Below are positions 39,301-50,052 of a stretch of DNA of 64,000 bases, in pieces. The translations under genes and the position numbers were made by a program. The DNA comes from Ustilaginoidea virens. Taxonomy: Eukaryota > Ascomycota > Sordariomycetes > Hypocreales > Clavicipitaceae. Location of the stretch: assembly GCF_000687475.1 (NCBI RefSeq), contig NC_057319.1:5198001-5262000 (forward strand), in the 5' to 3' direction. The notes under the pieces are model-generated. The model was not told where the DNA came from. It did not search any database and worked only from the letters and a program-made list of their open reading frames with translations. The first letter of the stretch is position 1. Each line of letters begins with the position of its first letter.

Positions 39301-42300
39301 CCTGAGCTTACTGGCTTCTGGGTGTAATACGACATCATTTTAGCGCCATGGTCTCGGCCGACTGCGTATTGATTCAAACCCTGCTGCTTGCTGTTTTGTA
39401 TTCCGGCCGGCACGTGGGCCTCCTGTCTAAGGGCCGGGTGAACAACCCCATCCACGGAATCGCTCTCCAATCCAACCTCTAAAAGACTCACAATCATGCC
39501 AGCTTTGTAGTCCGTCGCCAGCGAGGAGTGAGTCGTCGGGTGTTCATCGCGGGCTGTGTCGGACCCCACAACTATCGGTTCTGCCTGGGAAGATAAGTTG
39601 GACGAGTTATCCAGGTCAGCTTCGGCCAGAGACGGAGTAGCCGTGTCAACCAGACTAGGCCGGATTGGAGGTTGTCCATGGTTTTGCTCGTCTTCTTCAT
39701 CATAGCTTTGATCAGGGACGCTTCGGTCTTTTCGTTCTGATTCGAGGTCAAATGTGGAGTTTCGCCTGATCGGTGGTAGGCCAGCGAATGAGCATGATCT
39801 ACTAGGCTCTTCAATTGTCCGTGTCGGTTGAGAGAGTCCAATGCCACTGTCTTCGGGAATCGGGCCAGACAGGGTTGGCATTTGACTCTTGGCATGCGGA
39901 GCTGCAGAACGCTCCCGTGGCAAGGCCCCGTCACGGTCCACCTCTTCTGTCGTGCTGGCGTCCACCATACCGATACCACCCTCAGCAGCCCGACTTTGCT
40001 GGGAATCCGACAATGGCAAGTGGGAAACACTGCCAGCCACAATGTGCCGCGTCGGGTTTGCGTCAAACTCCAGCTGGCTTGCCCCAGCAGCGGCCCTCAA
40101 AGAGTGGCTGGGGTGCGGGTGAGACAACGGAGACGGGTGTCGCAGAATAACCGCCGACTGGGGTCGGTCGGCAGCATCAGTCTCTGGTGATGTCTGCTCT
40201 AGGATACATTCCGAGTGGTCGGTCGGATCGAGTCGTGGAGGCGGGGGCAGCGGCGGAAAAGCAGCTTGAGGCCTTTGAGGGACCATTGACGATGGAGCAG
40301 TTGAAGCATTACTTTGTGAGAAAACCTCATTACCAGCAGTGCCATCACCACGGGATTTCAATCCGAAGCTCAAGCGCCACGAGGTGCGCCGATCAGTTCT
40401 TACTCTTGGCTCATTGTAAGCAGGAGGTGCGTCTCGACCCTATACAACCAGAAAGAAGAGAAATTAATAAGGATTCTTGAAAGAAAACTGCAAATCTCAT
40501 TTTCGTGTTGCGGCTATATGATCTGAGTGTCCGTGGAAAGAACCAAGGGAAAGCGTAAAGTATGTGCCCTAGCGCATCCATCCATCTCTTCAGAGAAGAC
40601 AATCACGGCTGCTTCATCGCCATTGACAACGGTCTACGCCTGGGTAACATCCACAATCCAGTCGTTCCAACGCGAAGCGCCTATCCTGTCCAGTTCATAG
40701 CCACGTGCGTACTCGAGTTGAAGCGCGCGAAATCTGCTTATGCGGTTCTTGCACGAACGAACGGTAAAAAAAAAAGACAGGGATCTTGTCCAGAGGAATC
40801 AAAAAGACAGACGAAAGGGGATAAAATGGGGGGGGGGTGCAGATTAATGAAATACCTTGTCCCCGGTTCCACGTAGCTTGATCCTTCCTTTGCTGAGCAA
40901 TCCTTTGCCCATTTTACCCGCCGATTGCATAAACTCCTTGCTTTTAGTCCCGATCTGGTTTCCGGAATGGCCAAAGGTGCTGCCAGATGTTGTTGTAGAT
41001 GTAGGCAGGCCACCTAAGCGCGGTCGGCTTGTCGGATGACCCGCGGTATTAGGCGAGCTTGCTAAAAGGTATTGTTGAGAATACGGCTGCTGTGCCGCAG
41101 CGTTCTGGCCGCCTGCCTGACCGACCGCATTTGCACCTGGGGTGGTTTGTTCAGCCACCTGTGCGCTCAGGCAGTAGTTGGTGACGGAAGTTTCAGAGTG
41201 CTGCGCGTTGAGGAACATGAGCCAAGTATCAAGCCCCGAGTCTGTCAAATAGAAAGCATTTCTTGACTCATTGTATTTGGTAATCCGCTCCTTTGAGCTG
41301 CCGAGGCTGAGAATCTCTTTCAGAGTCATGGTCTGTGGCATTCGTTGGGGCGTTGGGGCTGCTGGAGGAATGTGCAAAGCTGCCTCTTGCTCGACGCTCG
41401 AGGCACGGTGGTCTTCTAGTAAGCTTGCTTGCACCAGTTCGTCATCATTGGAGAGTGATATTCCATTGCCAGCTTGAGCTGCCGTGGAATGATGATCACT
41501 CAGAGCAGAGATGGAAGGAGACGGGGCTTCGACCACGGGCTGCTGAAAAGTTGCCCTACGACTACTACTGTTTGAAACCTGAGGAGAGATTTCGACAACT
41601 CTGGTAGTACTAACCATGGGTGGTTTATTCTCCCCAAGAGATGTAATCTCAATTGCTGGTGAGCCTGGCATTTCACCGCTCGAATCCTTTGCAAAAATCG
41701 TTGCCGAATTTGTTGGGGAACTAGGCTGGTCTTGGGTCAGGCTTTCTGCCTCGCCTTCCCATGAAAATCGTCGGCGGGGTGTAGAGGACTGCGGTAGCAG
41801 AAGCGGTGTAGCCGCCTTGTCAACGGGGCTAACCGTGGACTGGCTAAATGAGGCAAAAGTGGTACTGTCTGGATCTGGAACCTGGGGAATTATAGAGTTT
41901 GGGACCAAGGCATCGGGGGCCTTTGGCTTTGGTTCTGAGTCGCCCCAGCAGTTGTCATAGACTTTGATATTGGAATTGATGTCCCTGACTGCTCTTCCAT
42001 CTGAGGCCACCGAATCATCTTGAGCAATTGCTGGGCTGAGCTTCTCGGGGGCAGCGGCTGGGCTCAACGACCTCAGAATCTCGTCACTTAGCATGTCGTT
42101 ATCCTTTACAGGCGAAGACATTGCTGTGTCAAAGGTCGCCGTCCGCGTGAACATTTGGGGTTCAAACGATCCAGGGCTGACTGTAAGCTTGAAGACAGAA
42201 GCCCCGGGACTGGGAGTTCTCAAGGGTGGAACCGTCTCTCCAGCTGACTTGGGAGACTTCAAGTCCTCGCGCTGAGACGCGGAATCTCTGAATAGAAGGT

Positions 42301-43273
42301 GCTCATTATGAGGTTTCGGACTTGGTGGGCCGACCTCGAGGGCTCTTGCTGTAGGGGATCCGACATAGGCGCTGTCATCACTCTGCTCTACAATTGGCTG
42401 CTCCACAGAAAAGCTTTTCGGGGCAGATGAGAACAAGTCTGTTCCGAAGGCAGACATCCGGGCGACGTCGGGTAGCTTTGGGCTCGTTGATGAACGGCGG
42501 TTATTATCTGGATGGTCGACGTCATTATGGTTGTCCTCGGTTTGGTCATGTCCGGGAAAGGAGGCCACATGGAAATTCTCGTCCTGGCCCATCGAATCGG
42601 AGCGTGCGTGACCTCGGGCGACAGTGAGGATTTGTCCCGTAAGATCTGTAGGCTGGTTTCCAGGTTCCGTCTGCTCCTTGGCGCGGTAACATATGTCAGA
42701 AGGTCGCGCGGATGACGAGGATTGTCCTTGTTGGACTGTTCCTGGAACGGTGACAGTCTGTATTTGAATTTCTGGGACGCCAGGCTCATGAGCCAAACCC
42801 TTATGCTGAGATGTGGCCATCTCGTTTTTGCCCTGGGAATCTGCAGCAGCTTCGTTGCTGGGTGCCTGTTCGGGTCCGACTACAGGAATAGGTCCAGGGA
42901 CAGCATGGTGCGTCTGCAGCGATGGAAGTCTTGAGTCTCTCGACACACCAGTGTGTGATAAAGGTTCGGGTATTGGCGGCACCGGCTCTGGTTCTTCGTC
43001 TTGGTCATCGTCATCGTCATCGTAGTCGCCTCCGCCCCAGTCGTCACCATCATAGCTTTGCACCTTGGCTTCCACCCACTTCTTCGTCTTTGTTCTCTTC
43101 ACATTGACCCTGTATGCACTGCCACCGGCTGGGGTTTGCGGTGATCTGCGCAAGAAGAAGGCGAAGGAGAGATCAGCACTGGCTGTGCGAGTCGGAACAA
43201 TGTTGGATGCAGGCAAGCAGACTTACACTGGGCTATGACCGCCTCCAAGGCCCCCATTGAGCGTACTATCCAT
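36315..43273 (-). CDS. Giant, mostly disordered protein (~2153 aa), function unknown
   Basis: Exons (minus) 43273-43227, 43145-40856, 40439-36315; introns are 81 and 416 bp. Two long ORFs (about 780 and 1375 codons) join in phase 0, KLRGTGDK|GRDAPPAYNEPRV, so I treat them as one gene. The N-terminus MDSTLNGGLGGGHSPVSPQTPAGGSAYRVNVKRTKTKKW, with VEAKVQSYDGDDWGGGDY and a Glu/Asp-Pro stretch, looks conserved. A folded segment TMTLKEILSLGSSKERITKYNESRNAFYLTDSGLDTWLMFL lies near residue 680. The rest is Ser/Pro/Gln-rich with an STPTGG triplication near the C-terminus, which ends WDPYGGAYWADGS. No enzyme domain or membrane span. It may be a scaffold; that is only inference. Confidence 0.7.
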
Positions 43274-44540
43274 AATACGTCGAGCGCAACGGGGAGTCGT
43301 CGGGCGGCGCGGTTTTGGCAGGGATCAAGTCTGCAGCGCCAGATATGCAGCGGCCCCGTTGGCCTAGTTGGCCCAATGTGCGTTATATATGCAGAATAAA
43401 TAAAGAAGCAGAGCGAGTAATACGGCAAATAGGAACAGAAGGGATGAAAATACGGCTGGGAAGGACGGCAAGACTGGCCAAATTTTGTTTGGGTATTGGA
43501 GAGCAGATTAGGAGGTAGGTAAGAAGGAAGTTTGGGGAAGTCTGCTTGGCTCTAGCAAAGGAGGCAGCACGCCAGGTATTCTGCCCGATACTATGTGTGG
43601 CGCATGACTTTGCATGATCATATACGTGTTACAAGTGGGGTTGCTTCTAGGATTCCGGCTAGAGGCTGACGTACGGAGTACTCCGTCCAGAATGCCGGGT
43701 GGCGCAGGTTGGTAACACGCGTACGTAATAAGTACGGTTTCGAATCTGTAACGGCTTGGATGCAAGTGCTTTTGCGCTAGGGGCGAGAGGCTGAAAATTG
43801 GGTCCAGGTTATTTTGGCTCGCGGCGCATAAGCGGCACCTGCTTTGGGAATAAAGCCCTTCTGACGAGCAGCTGTAACGGAGGATGGCAAAGTCATGCTG
43901 AGGATTAAGTACTCCTGAGTGCTGAGCGATACCTAAAAGTACCAGATCTCTGGAAATCATCATCGACGAGTCAACCCCTGCCCCGCGACCCGGCACAACT
44001 ACGGAGTGCTCCGTAGAATTTGGGCCATGGAGCGGGACGCAGACTTGTGGCGAATTGGGGCTGGTGTGGCGCAGGCTTTCCACATAGTCAGCCGCGCCCC
44101 TTTCCCTCGAGCCAAGCCAAATCAACCACGTGTGTCATAGATCTCGTCAGTATTTGGAACATGAACGGCAGATCCAGCAGCTTCAATACCCGAATCAATG
44201 AACGAACTTGGCAGCCAACATCGTCAACCTACTTTGCCGCGACTCTTCATCTTCTCGCAGAATCTTATTGAATCTCATGCTCCCTTGCCGTTGCAACATC
44301 AGCTGAAGCAAGTCAGGTCACGCCCTACTTGAAACCTCCAACCACGAGATTGACCACTCCGAGTTGGCCTACTTTGCAGCGCTGCACAGTTACCTCTTGT
44401 GGCTTCTTGTCTTCAGGGGCCAAAACAAAACACTTGTTAAGACGACCTCGCGCCGCGGCCCTCCTCCCCTCCCTTTGGTCGCGCGAGCTGCGCCCAATCT
44501 CCAGCAAGTTTCCGCTCCACAACCATTACGATTCAGCACC
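43274..44540. other. Divergent promoter region of the giant gene and SED5
   Basis: No gene. Two good copies of the palindrome: TACGGAGTACTCCGT at 43672-43686 and TACGGAGTGCTCCGTA at 44000-44015. Confidence 0.55.
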
Positions 44541-45668
44541 ATGGCTGTCGCATCCATCCAAGACCGGACCTCCGAGTTCAAGTTGGTCCTCGCGGAAGCG
44601 CAGAAAAGACAAAAGGCCAGCAGAGTCAGCGCGCAGAGGCGGTCGCTCCTGACTGATGCGCAAAAGACCGCCGCAGACGCCTCCGCCCAGCAGTCCCGTC
44701 GATCGGATTTCGCGAGAAAGGCTGCTGAAATAGGGCGAGGGATCTCTGCCACGATGGGTAAACTGGAGAAACTGGCGCAACGTTCGTGACGATGCCACTA
44801 GTCTGAGTGTTACAAATTCCGCTCTCGCACAAGGGATACTGACCGTGAGATTTTTTATTTTTTTTTTTAAAAAAAAAATAACAGTCGCTAAGCGGAGAAC
44901 ATTGTTCGACGACCGACCGGTTGAGATCAACGAGCTTACCTTTGTCATCAAGCAAGACTTGTCGTCATTGAATCAGCAAATAGGATCTCTACAGGCTCTT
45001 TCGAAGCAGCAGCACCCCAAAGCCGACCAGGAAGGCGAGCACAACAAAAATGTCGTGTACCTGCTCCAAGGCAAGCTGACCGACGTCTCTGTCAATTTCA
45101 AGGATGTCTTGGAGGAACGGACAAAGAATATCCAAGCTTCGCGATCAAGGACGGAGAATTTCATCTCGTCGGTCTCTCAACACGCGGGCCCGACCATCCA
45201 GCACTCTGCTTCGCCTCTATATGGAACCCCGAATCGAGCATCGCCTGCTCCCGCCTCCGACACGCTTTCGCTAAACCCCATCGGCGATCAACAGCTGCTC
45301 ATGATGGAAGAAGCTCAGCCATCCAACACGTACATTCAGCAGCGAGGCGAGGCCATCGAAGCCATTGAGAAGACCATTGGCGAACTGGGCAGTATTTTCG
45401 GCCAGCTCGCGACCATGGTTTCTGAACAAAGCGAGATGATTCAGCGGATCGACGCCAACACGGAAGACGTGGTGGACAATGTCGAAGGCGCACAGAGAGA
45501 GCTTCTGAAGTACTGGTCGCGCGTGTCGAGCAATCGATGGCTGATAGCCAAGATGTTTGGCGTTTTGATGATCTTCTTCCTGTGAGTTTGCTCCCTTTGG
45601 TGTTCCCGGAAGCTTTGAGACTAATGCCTGGTCTCTCTCACAGTCTCTGGGTTCTGGTCTCGGGATGA
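44541..45668 (+). CDS. SED5: Sed5/syntaxin-5 Golgi t-SNARE
   Basis: Exons 44541-44781, 44885-45581 and 45644-45668 give 320 residues; introns are 103 and 62 bp. The first donor is the weaker GTTCGT, but the join EKLAQ-LAKRRTLFDDRPVEINELTFVIKQDL is exactly the Sed5 pattern. An N-terminal peptide and Habc helices (SIQDRTSEFKLVLAEAQKR) are followed by the Qa-SNARE motif IQQRGEAIEAIEKTIGELGSIFGQLATMVSEQSEMIQRIDANTEDV with its zero-layer Gln. The C-terminal anchor is WLIAKMFGVLMIFFLLWVLVSG, its last part coded by the 25-nt exon 3. It acts in ER-Golgi and intra-Golgi fusion. Confidence 0.94.
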
Positions 45669-46842
45669 ACCAAGCTCAAAAGGTGTGCAAAACAAAAAAT
45701 AGAGAATAGCATGGTGCTTTTTTTTTTCCACCTCATGCGTGTATTTATACCAACGGTGCATGGCCGCAATGCGAGCTTTCCTTAGCTGTCGTCTACAATT
45801 CCGGGAACGATTTCTTTTGTCTTTCTGGTTGCGTCAGAGGCGTCCATGGGCTATAGGGGATGCATTAATGTTGAAAGCCGCGGCTTCTTAGCGGCCGGGC
45901 CTCTTGCCGACGTTGCGCCTATGTGCAAGGTGTTGAACGGGAACCCTCAATAACATGCCGCTGGCTCGGGATGCCAGTTGCCCATGAGATTTTCTGCTGG
46001 CCTGCAAAAGCACCGCACTGGTACTTGGCCGTGCGTTGAGAGGCAAGGCGTCCGTAGGTTTTGTGCTGTCTGGTGCTTTTCGGCGGCTCCTATTCTGCGT
46101 GCCTCTTGAGTCCAGGGCTGCCAGACGTAGTGTCAAGTTCCCACTGGCCTATGGCTAGACCTGTGGAGTCTCGCGATATTTCGAGATGCGCGAGAGAGAT
46201 GCTTAGGAGATGTAAAGCAAACGGAGAGCACGAGTGCCGACTCCGAAACAGGTGGTTTAGATGACTTTGTTTGCGCGCGGGCGGTGGCAAGGAGGAAGCA
46301 GAGACGCGGGGTGTTGATTCGAGAAGCGACATCGCGAGAGGGCGTAAAAACCGGCGATGCTAAAGATGTTGTGGTCTGCAATGCTACATCATGCCACCCT
46401 GGCGAACAATGTCAGTGCCGTCATACATGCGCCGCCACACACTTGCAGTCAACCCACCGGCATGGCATGTTAAGCATCCCAGGGCCTGGCAGCGTCAACA
46501 GCCGCCGACTATCGCGCAGCATCCCGCATCTCACGGCTCGTCGACGATGACGCAACCGTTCCCACATGGCGGTGCGGAGGACTCCCTCCGTCGTCGGCTG
46601 GTTGAGATGTTCTTGACGACTCGGGGCCCCGCATTTCAAAGCGGCGGTGTGGAATGCATCCCCTGCTTGCCGTCGCCCCCCCCCCCCTTCCCTGCGCTGA
46701 CGGGTCTTCCCGTCGCCGAGATCGCTGGCGTCTGTCTATCCAGTGTCCATCTTCCCAGTGGGCAATCAATGACCCGGCTTCGATTTCATTCCCGTCACCA
46801 TGTGCAGCTGGTTCTCGGGACTGAGACATCTCGGAGCGTCAG
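45669..46842. other. Intergenic with an unresolved minus-strand ORF pair
   Basis: On the minus strand, ORFs at 46381-46133 and 46136-45888 abut in different frames. The second ends RVPVQHLAHRRNVGKRPGR, which looks protein-like, but no splice pair clearly joins them and no family is recognised. The rest is presumably the transporter promoter. A C run lies at 46676-46687. Confidence 0.35.
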
Positions 46843-48987
46843 ATGCCATCCATCATGAGCACCGAGGCAACACCGCTCATCATCCGCGAGGTGGGCGGCC
46901 ATGGAGCCTGGACCCGGAAGCTGTTCAGCCTGGAGCATCGGGTCCTGCTCGCCGGGTTCCTGATCACGCTCTCGTTCAGCTACACGCAGGTCTCGTAAGT
47001 GCAGGAAATCAAAAGCAGGCACCGACGCGGCCGGGCGGCAAGGCTGGCGCGAGCGGGCGCGGCCCTAGCTGACGATCAAGCGGCGTGTGCAGTCTGCTGT
47101 ACGTGTTCCATCTCATGGAATGCGATGCCTTTTACGACGAGAACCCTCCGTACCAAGGGCCGGGAGATGAATGCAACAGGAACGAGATTGCGGCGGGGAC
47201 AGCGACGCAGTTTAGTATTCTGGGCATGAGCACGACGTTATGCGGTAGCTAGAACGAAGAGTACCCCCGGCCCGACCGGCCCACCAGCAGTTGTCTTGGC
47301 TAATGGATGGCTGCCAGGAACGCTAAACTTGCTCATCGCGGGTTGGGTTTGCAAGAGAGTCGGGCCCAGGCTCGCGCTCATGATGCAGACGCTCGTGCCG
47401 GCCGTTCGGGTCGCGACGCAGATTCTCGGCGTCGTCGCGGGGAAGAGGACGGGCATGATGATTATCCAGTGCACGCAGGTGATTACGATTCTGGGCGGGC
47501 CGGCAGGCTACATGTGAGTTGCTTTTGCGTCCAAACCGGGGTTGAAGACCGGCCAGGGCTAAGACCAAAGCCGCAACCTCGTCTAGTCTGGTGGTCAACA
47601 TCATCGCGGGCGAGGTTGTCGAGCCCGTCAGGAGAACAGCCGTGTTTGGAAGGCTTCAGGGGGCCATCATGCTTGGGCAGGGAATCGGGTACCTGGGTAA
47701 GCCTGCCTGCCTCGCAGCTTTGTTCCGATGCAGGAACCACGCCTGGCGGCTGTTTTGTTAAACGAGCATTCGCAGCCGGCGGCATGATAGGCGACGCCAT
47801 CGACATCCGGGCGCCCTTTGACGTGGCGTGCATTTCGTTTCTCGTCTCGTGCGCATACGCCTACCTCTTCCTCCCGTACATATCACCAGATTCCATGTCC
47901 AGCGCAGCCAAACCCGGCCAGAAGCACGGCTTCCTCGCGCCGCTGACAGTCCTGGTTCCTCAGCGCCTTTGCCATCCCAGCGGAAAGACTGGCCGCCATT
48001 TCGGCGTGATTGCTCTCTGTGCTGGTATTTTTCTCGGCGTGGTAGGCCGTGCCGTCCCCCCCCCCCCTCCCCTCTTTACCCCCTTTCTTTTTGGTCGTTG
48101 TTGAGATTGCGCAGACCGACTCATCTTCTGGTAGCTCGCGACGGGGTACGCACCGTTCCTCATCCAAATGTACGCCACTGCGGAATTCGACTTCAGCCAA
48201 GCCGACAACGGGTGGCTGATGTTCGCATTCGCCCTAATGCGGAGCATATTCCTGCTCTTCATGTTTCCGCCCATCATATCAAAGGGCAGACAGTGGATGG
48301 CCGCACGGGCAAGCAGTCACGCAAGGCAACTCGACGAAGGCGAACGCGACGAAGCAGAACGCGAGCCAGGCACTCCCCCATGCGCAAGCCGTGAGGTCAG
48401 CCGCGCAGCCTGCAGGTTTGACCTCGTCTTTCTGAGATGGAGTCTAGTCGTGGACGGGGCGCTCACCACTGCCGCGGCGTTTGCCACCAAGGGATGGCAC
48501 ATGTATATCGGTGAGAACAGCAATCGTTCCTTGCGCCGCGCTGACGATTTTGGTCTAACGAGGAGACGGCGGGGGTTGCGGGGGTTGCAGCCGCGTTTCT
48601 CCTGCCCTTTGGCTCGGGTTCGGCGCCCGCCGCCAGGGGCGTCATGACGGAGATGTGCGCCGACTCCCGACGAGCTGACGCTCTGAACGCCGTGACGCTG
48701 GTGGAGAATGTCGCGAGGTTGGCTACGCAGGGGCTGTTCGGGTTTGCGTTTGCTGCGTTTGCTGAGGCGGGCCGGGCATACCTGACGTTTTTCTGCAACG
48801 CTGTGAGTGAGGCTGCTTGTTCCTTGTTTCCTTTTCCGTGTTTCTCCGTGGCGGACAAAGCTAATGCCGGCTGCTGTGCTGCTGGCAGGCGATTGCCGTG
48901 GTTGGCATGATGGTGCTTTTGCTGTCCGACTTTCCCCCTGAGGGGAGCGAACTTGTCGATCCGCAGCGGCCTGAGGAGACGGGGTAA
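46843..48987 (+). CDS. Major facilitator superfamily transporter
   Basis: Eight exons: 46843-46994, 47093-47244, 47318-47513, 47587-47696, 47776-48041, 48135-48510, 48591-48802, 48889-48987, giving 520 residues. All seven joins keep frame. A short cytosolic N-terminus leads to about twelve hydrophobic segments, e.g. VLLAGFLITLSFSYTQ, TLNLLIAGWVCKRVGPRLALMMQ (loop 2-3 GxxxxRxG-like), MMIIQCTQVITILGGPAGYM, FGVIALCAGIFLGV, LMFAFALMRSIFLLFMFPPI and AIAVVGMMVLLLS. A hydrophilic central loop is rich in Arg/Glu. It resembles fungal tetracycline-resistance-like MFS proteins; substrate unknown. A second ATG at 46855 is an alternative start. Intron 5 has a C run of about 16. Confidence 0.85.
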
Positions 48988-49251
48988 GAATAGGAGGTGG
49001 CTGCCCTGGTACGGATACAATACGAAGCCAAGAATTTCTGTTCAAGTTTACGAACGTTTCTGTGTCGGCGCGTCAGAGTTGGTGCGCCCCACCTGCGTCG
49101 CAGCCATCCTCCACTTTTTGCCACGTGCGCACACACCCCTCCCAATCCGGATGGGCGGGTACTGCGTAATGCTGGCTGTTACAAGGTTGAAGGTTCAAGG
49201 TTCAAGGTTCAAGGTTCAACCTAAATCTTTCTCGATGCACTCACTACCATT
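48988..49251. other. Intergenic with AAGGTTC octamer-like array
   Basis: GGTTCAA units repeat at 49190-49217, about 35 bp before the next start codon. Confidence 0.6.
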
Positions 49252-49897
49252 ATGACTAAAGTATTTCCGTGAGCTGCCATAGTCCCCCCAACGTCCATGG
49301 CGGCTGACGACCGGAAGAACCGGCGCCACGGGCTACATTGGCGGGCAGGTCCTCTGCGAGCTCCTGCGCAGCCGAGCGCAATACTCCATCAGCATACTAG
49401 TGCCGGATGCCAGCAAGGCCTCCGTCATACAGAAGCTTATTCCTAGCGTTCGCATCGTCATTGGGACCCTGGACGACAGCGAGCTCCTAGCCACCGAGGC
49501 TGCCAACGCCTCCATTGTGCTTCGTGCGTTTTGCCTGGACTCGGGGGGGGGGGCGGTTGGGGGGTGGATTGGTTCGTCTTGCTAAACCGGACCAGACCTG
49601 GCCGCCACCGCGCATCTTCCCAGCGTCAAGGCCATCCACAGGGGCCTCTCCGAGGCGCCTCCCACGGAGATCCCGTCAGACCGACCCAGCAGCCACGATG
49701 CGGCGGATGAGGTGAGCGGCGAGGAAATCGATGCTCATGTGCCCCATGGCAAGGTGCTCTTGGGGACGAATGCCAGGGGCGGAGCCGCGAGAGCGCGGAG
49801 GCTGTTGGGGTGGGAACCGAGGCATTGCTCGCTGGAAGAGGACATTCCGAGGGTTGTTGCGCAGGAGCACGGCTTGATGGAGAGCTGCACCGGTTGA
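49252..49897 (+). pseudogene. NAD(P)-binding epimerase/NmrA-like gene with internal deletion
   Basis: Exons 49252-49268 (17 nt), 49318-49523 and 49596-49897 read through in one frame to 174 residues. The N-terminal Rossmann part is MTKVFPTGATGYIGGQVLCELL, ISILVPDASKA, VRIVIGTLDD, ASIVLHLAATAHLPSVKAIHRGL. It then passes, through an unrelated EAPPTEIPSDRPSSHDAADE segment, straight to a typical C-terminal piece HGKVLLGTNARGGAARARRLLGWEPR...LEEDIPRVVAQE. Relatives of this fungal family are about 330-360 residues, so the active-site Tyr-Lys and substrate-binding middle are absent. The sequence shows an in-frame deletion rather than stops. It may be a dead gene or a shortened product; I label it a pseudogene because the catalytic core is missing. 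Confidence 0.65.
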
Positions 49898-50052
49898 ACG
49901 GGGGGGCGGTAGGCAGGACCAGCATTCGCCGTCATGCACGCCGCCATGCACATGCCATCAAGGGTATGTTGAGCAACGAGACTCTGGAACAGACAAGTCG
50001 AACCGCAAAAAAGAAAAATAAACCCCCCAGAAACCTCCCGCCGAGGCGCGCG

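Noticed and set aside
46421..46829. Overlapping ORFs upstream of the MFS gene
   Set aside because: No domain, conflicting frames, and they lie in the probable transporter promoter.
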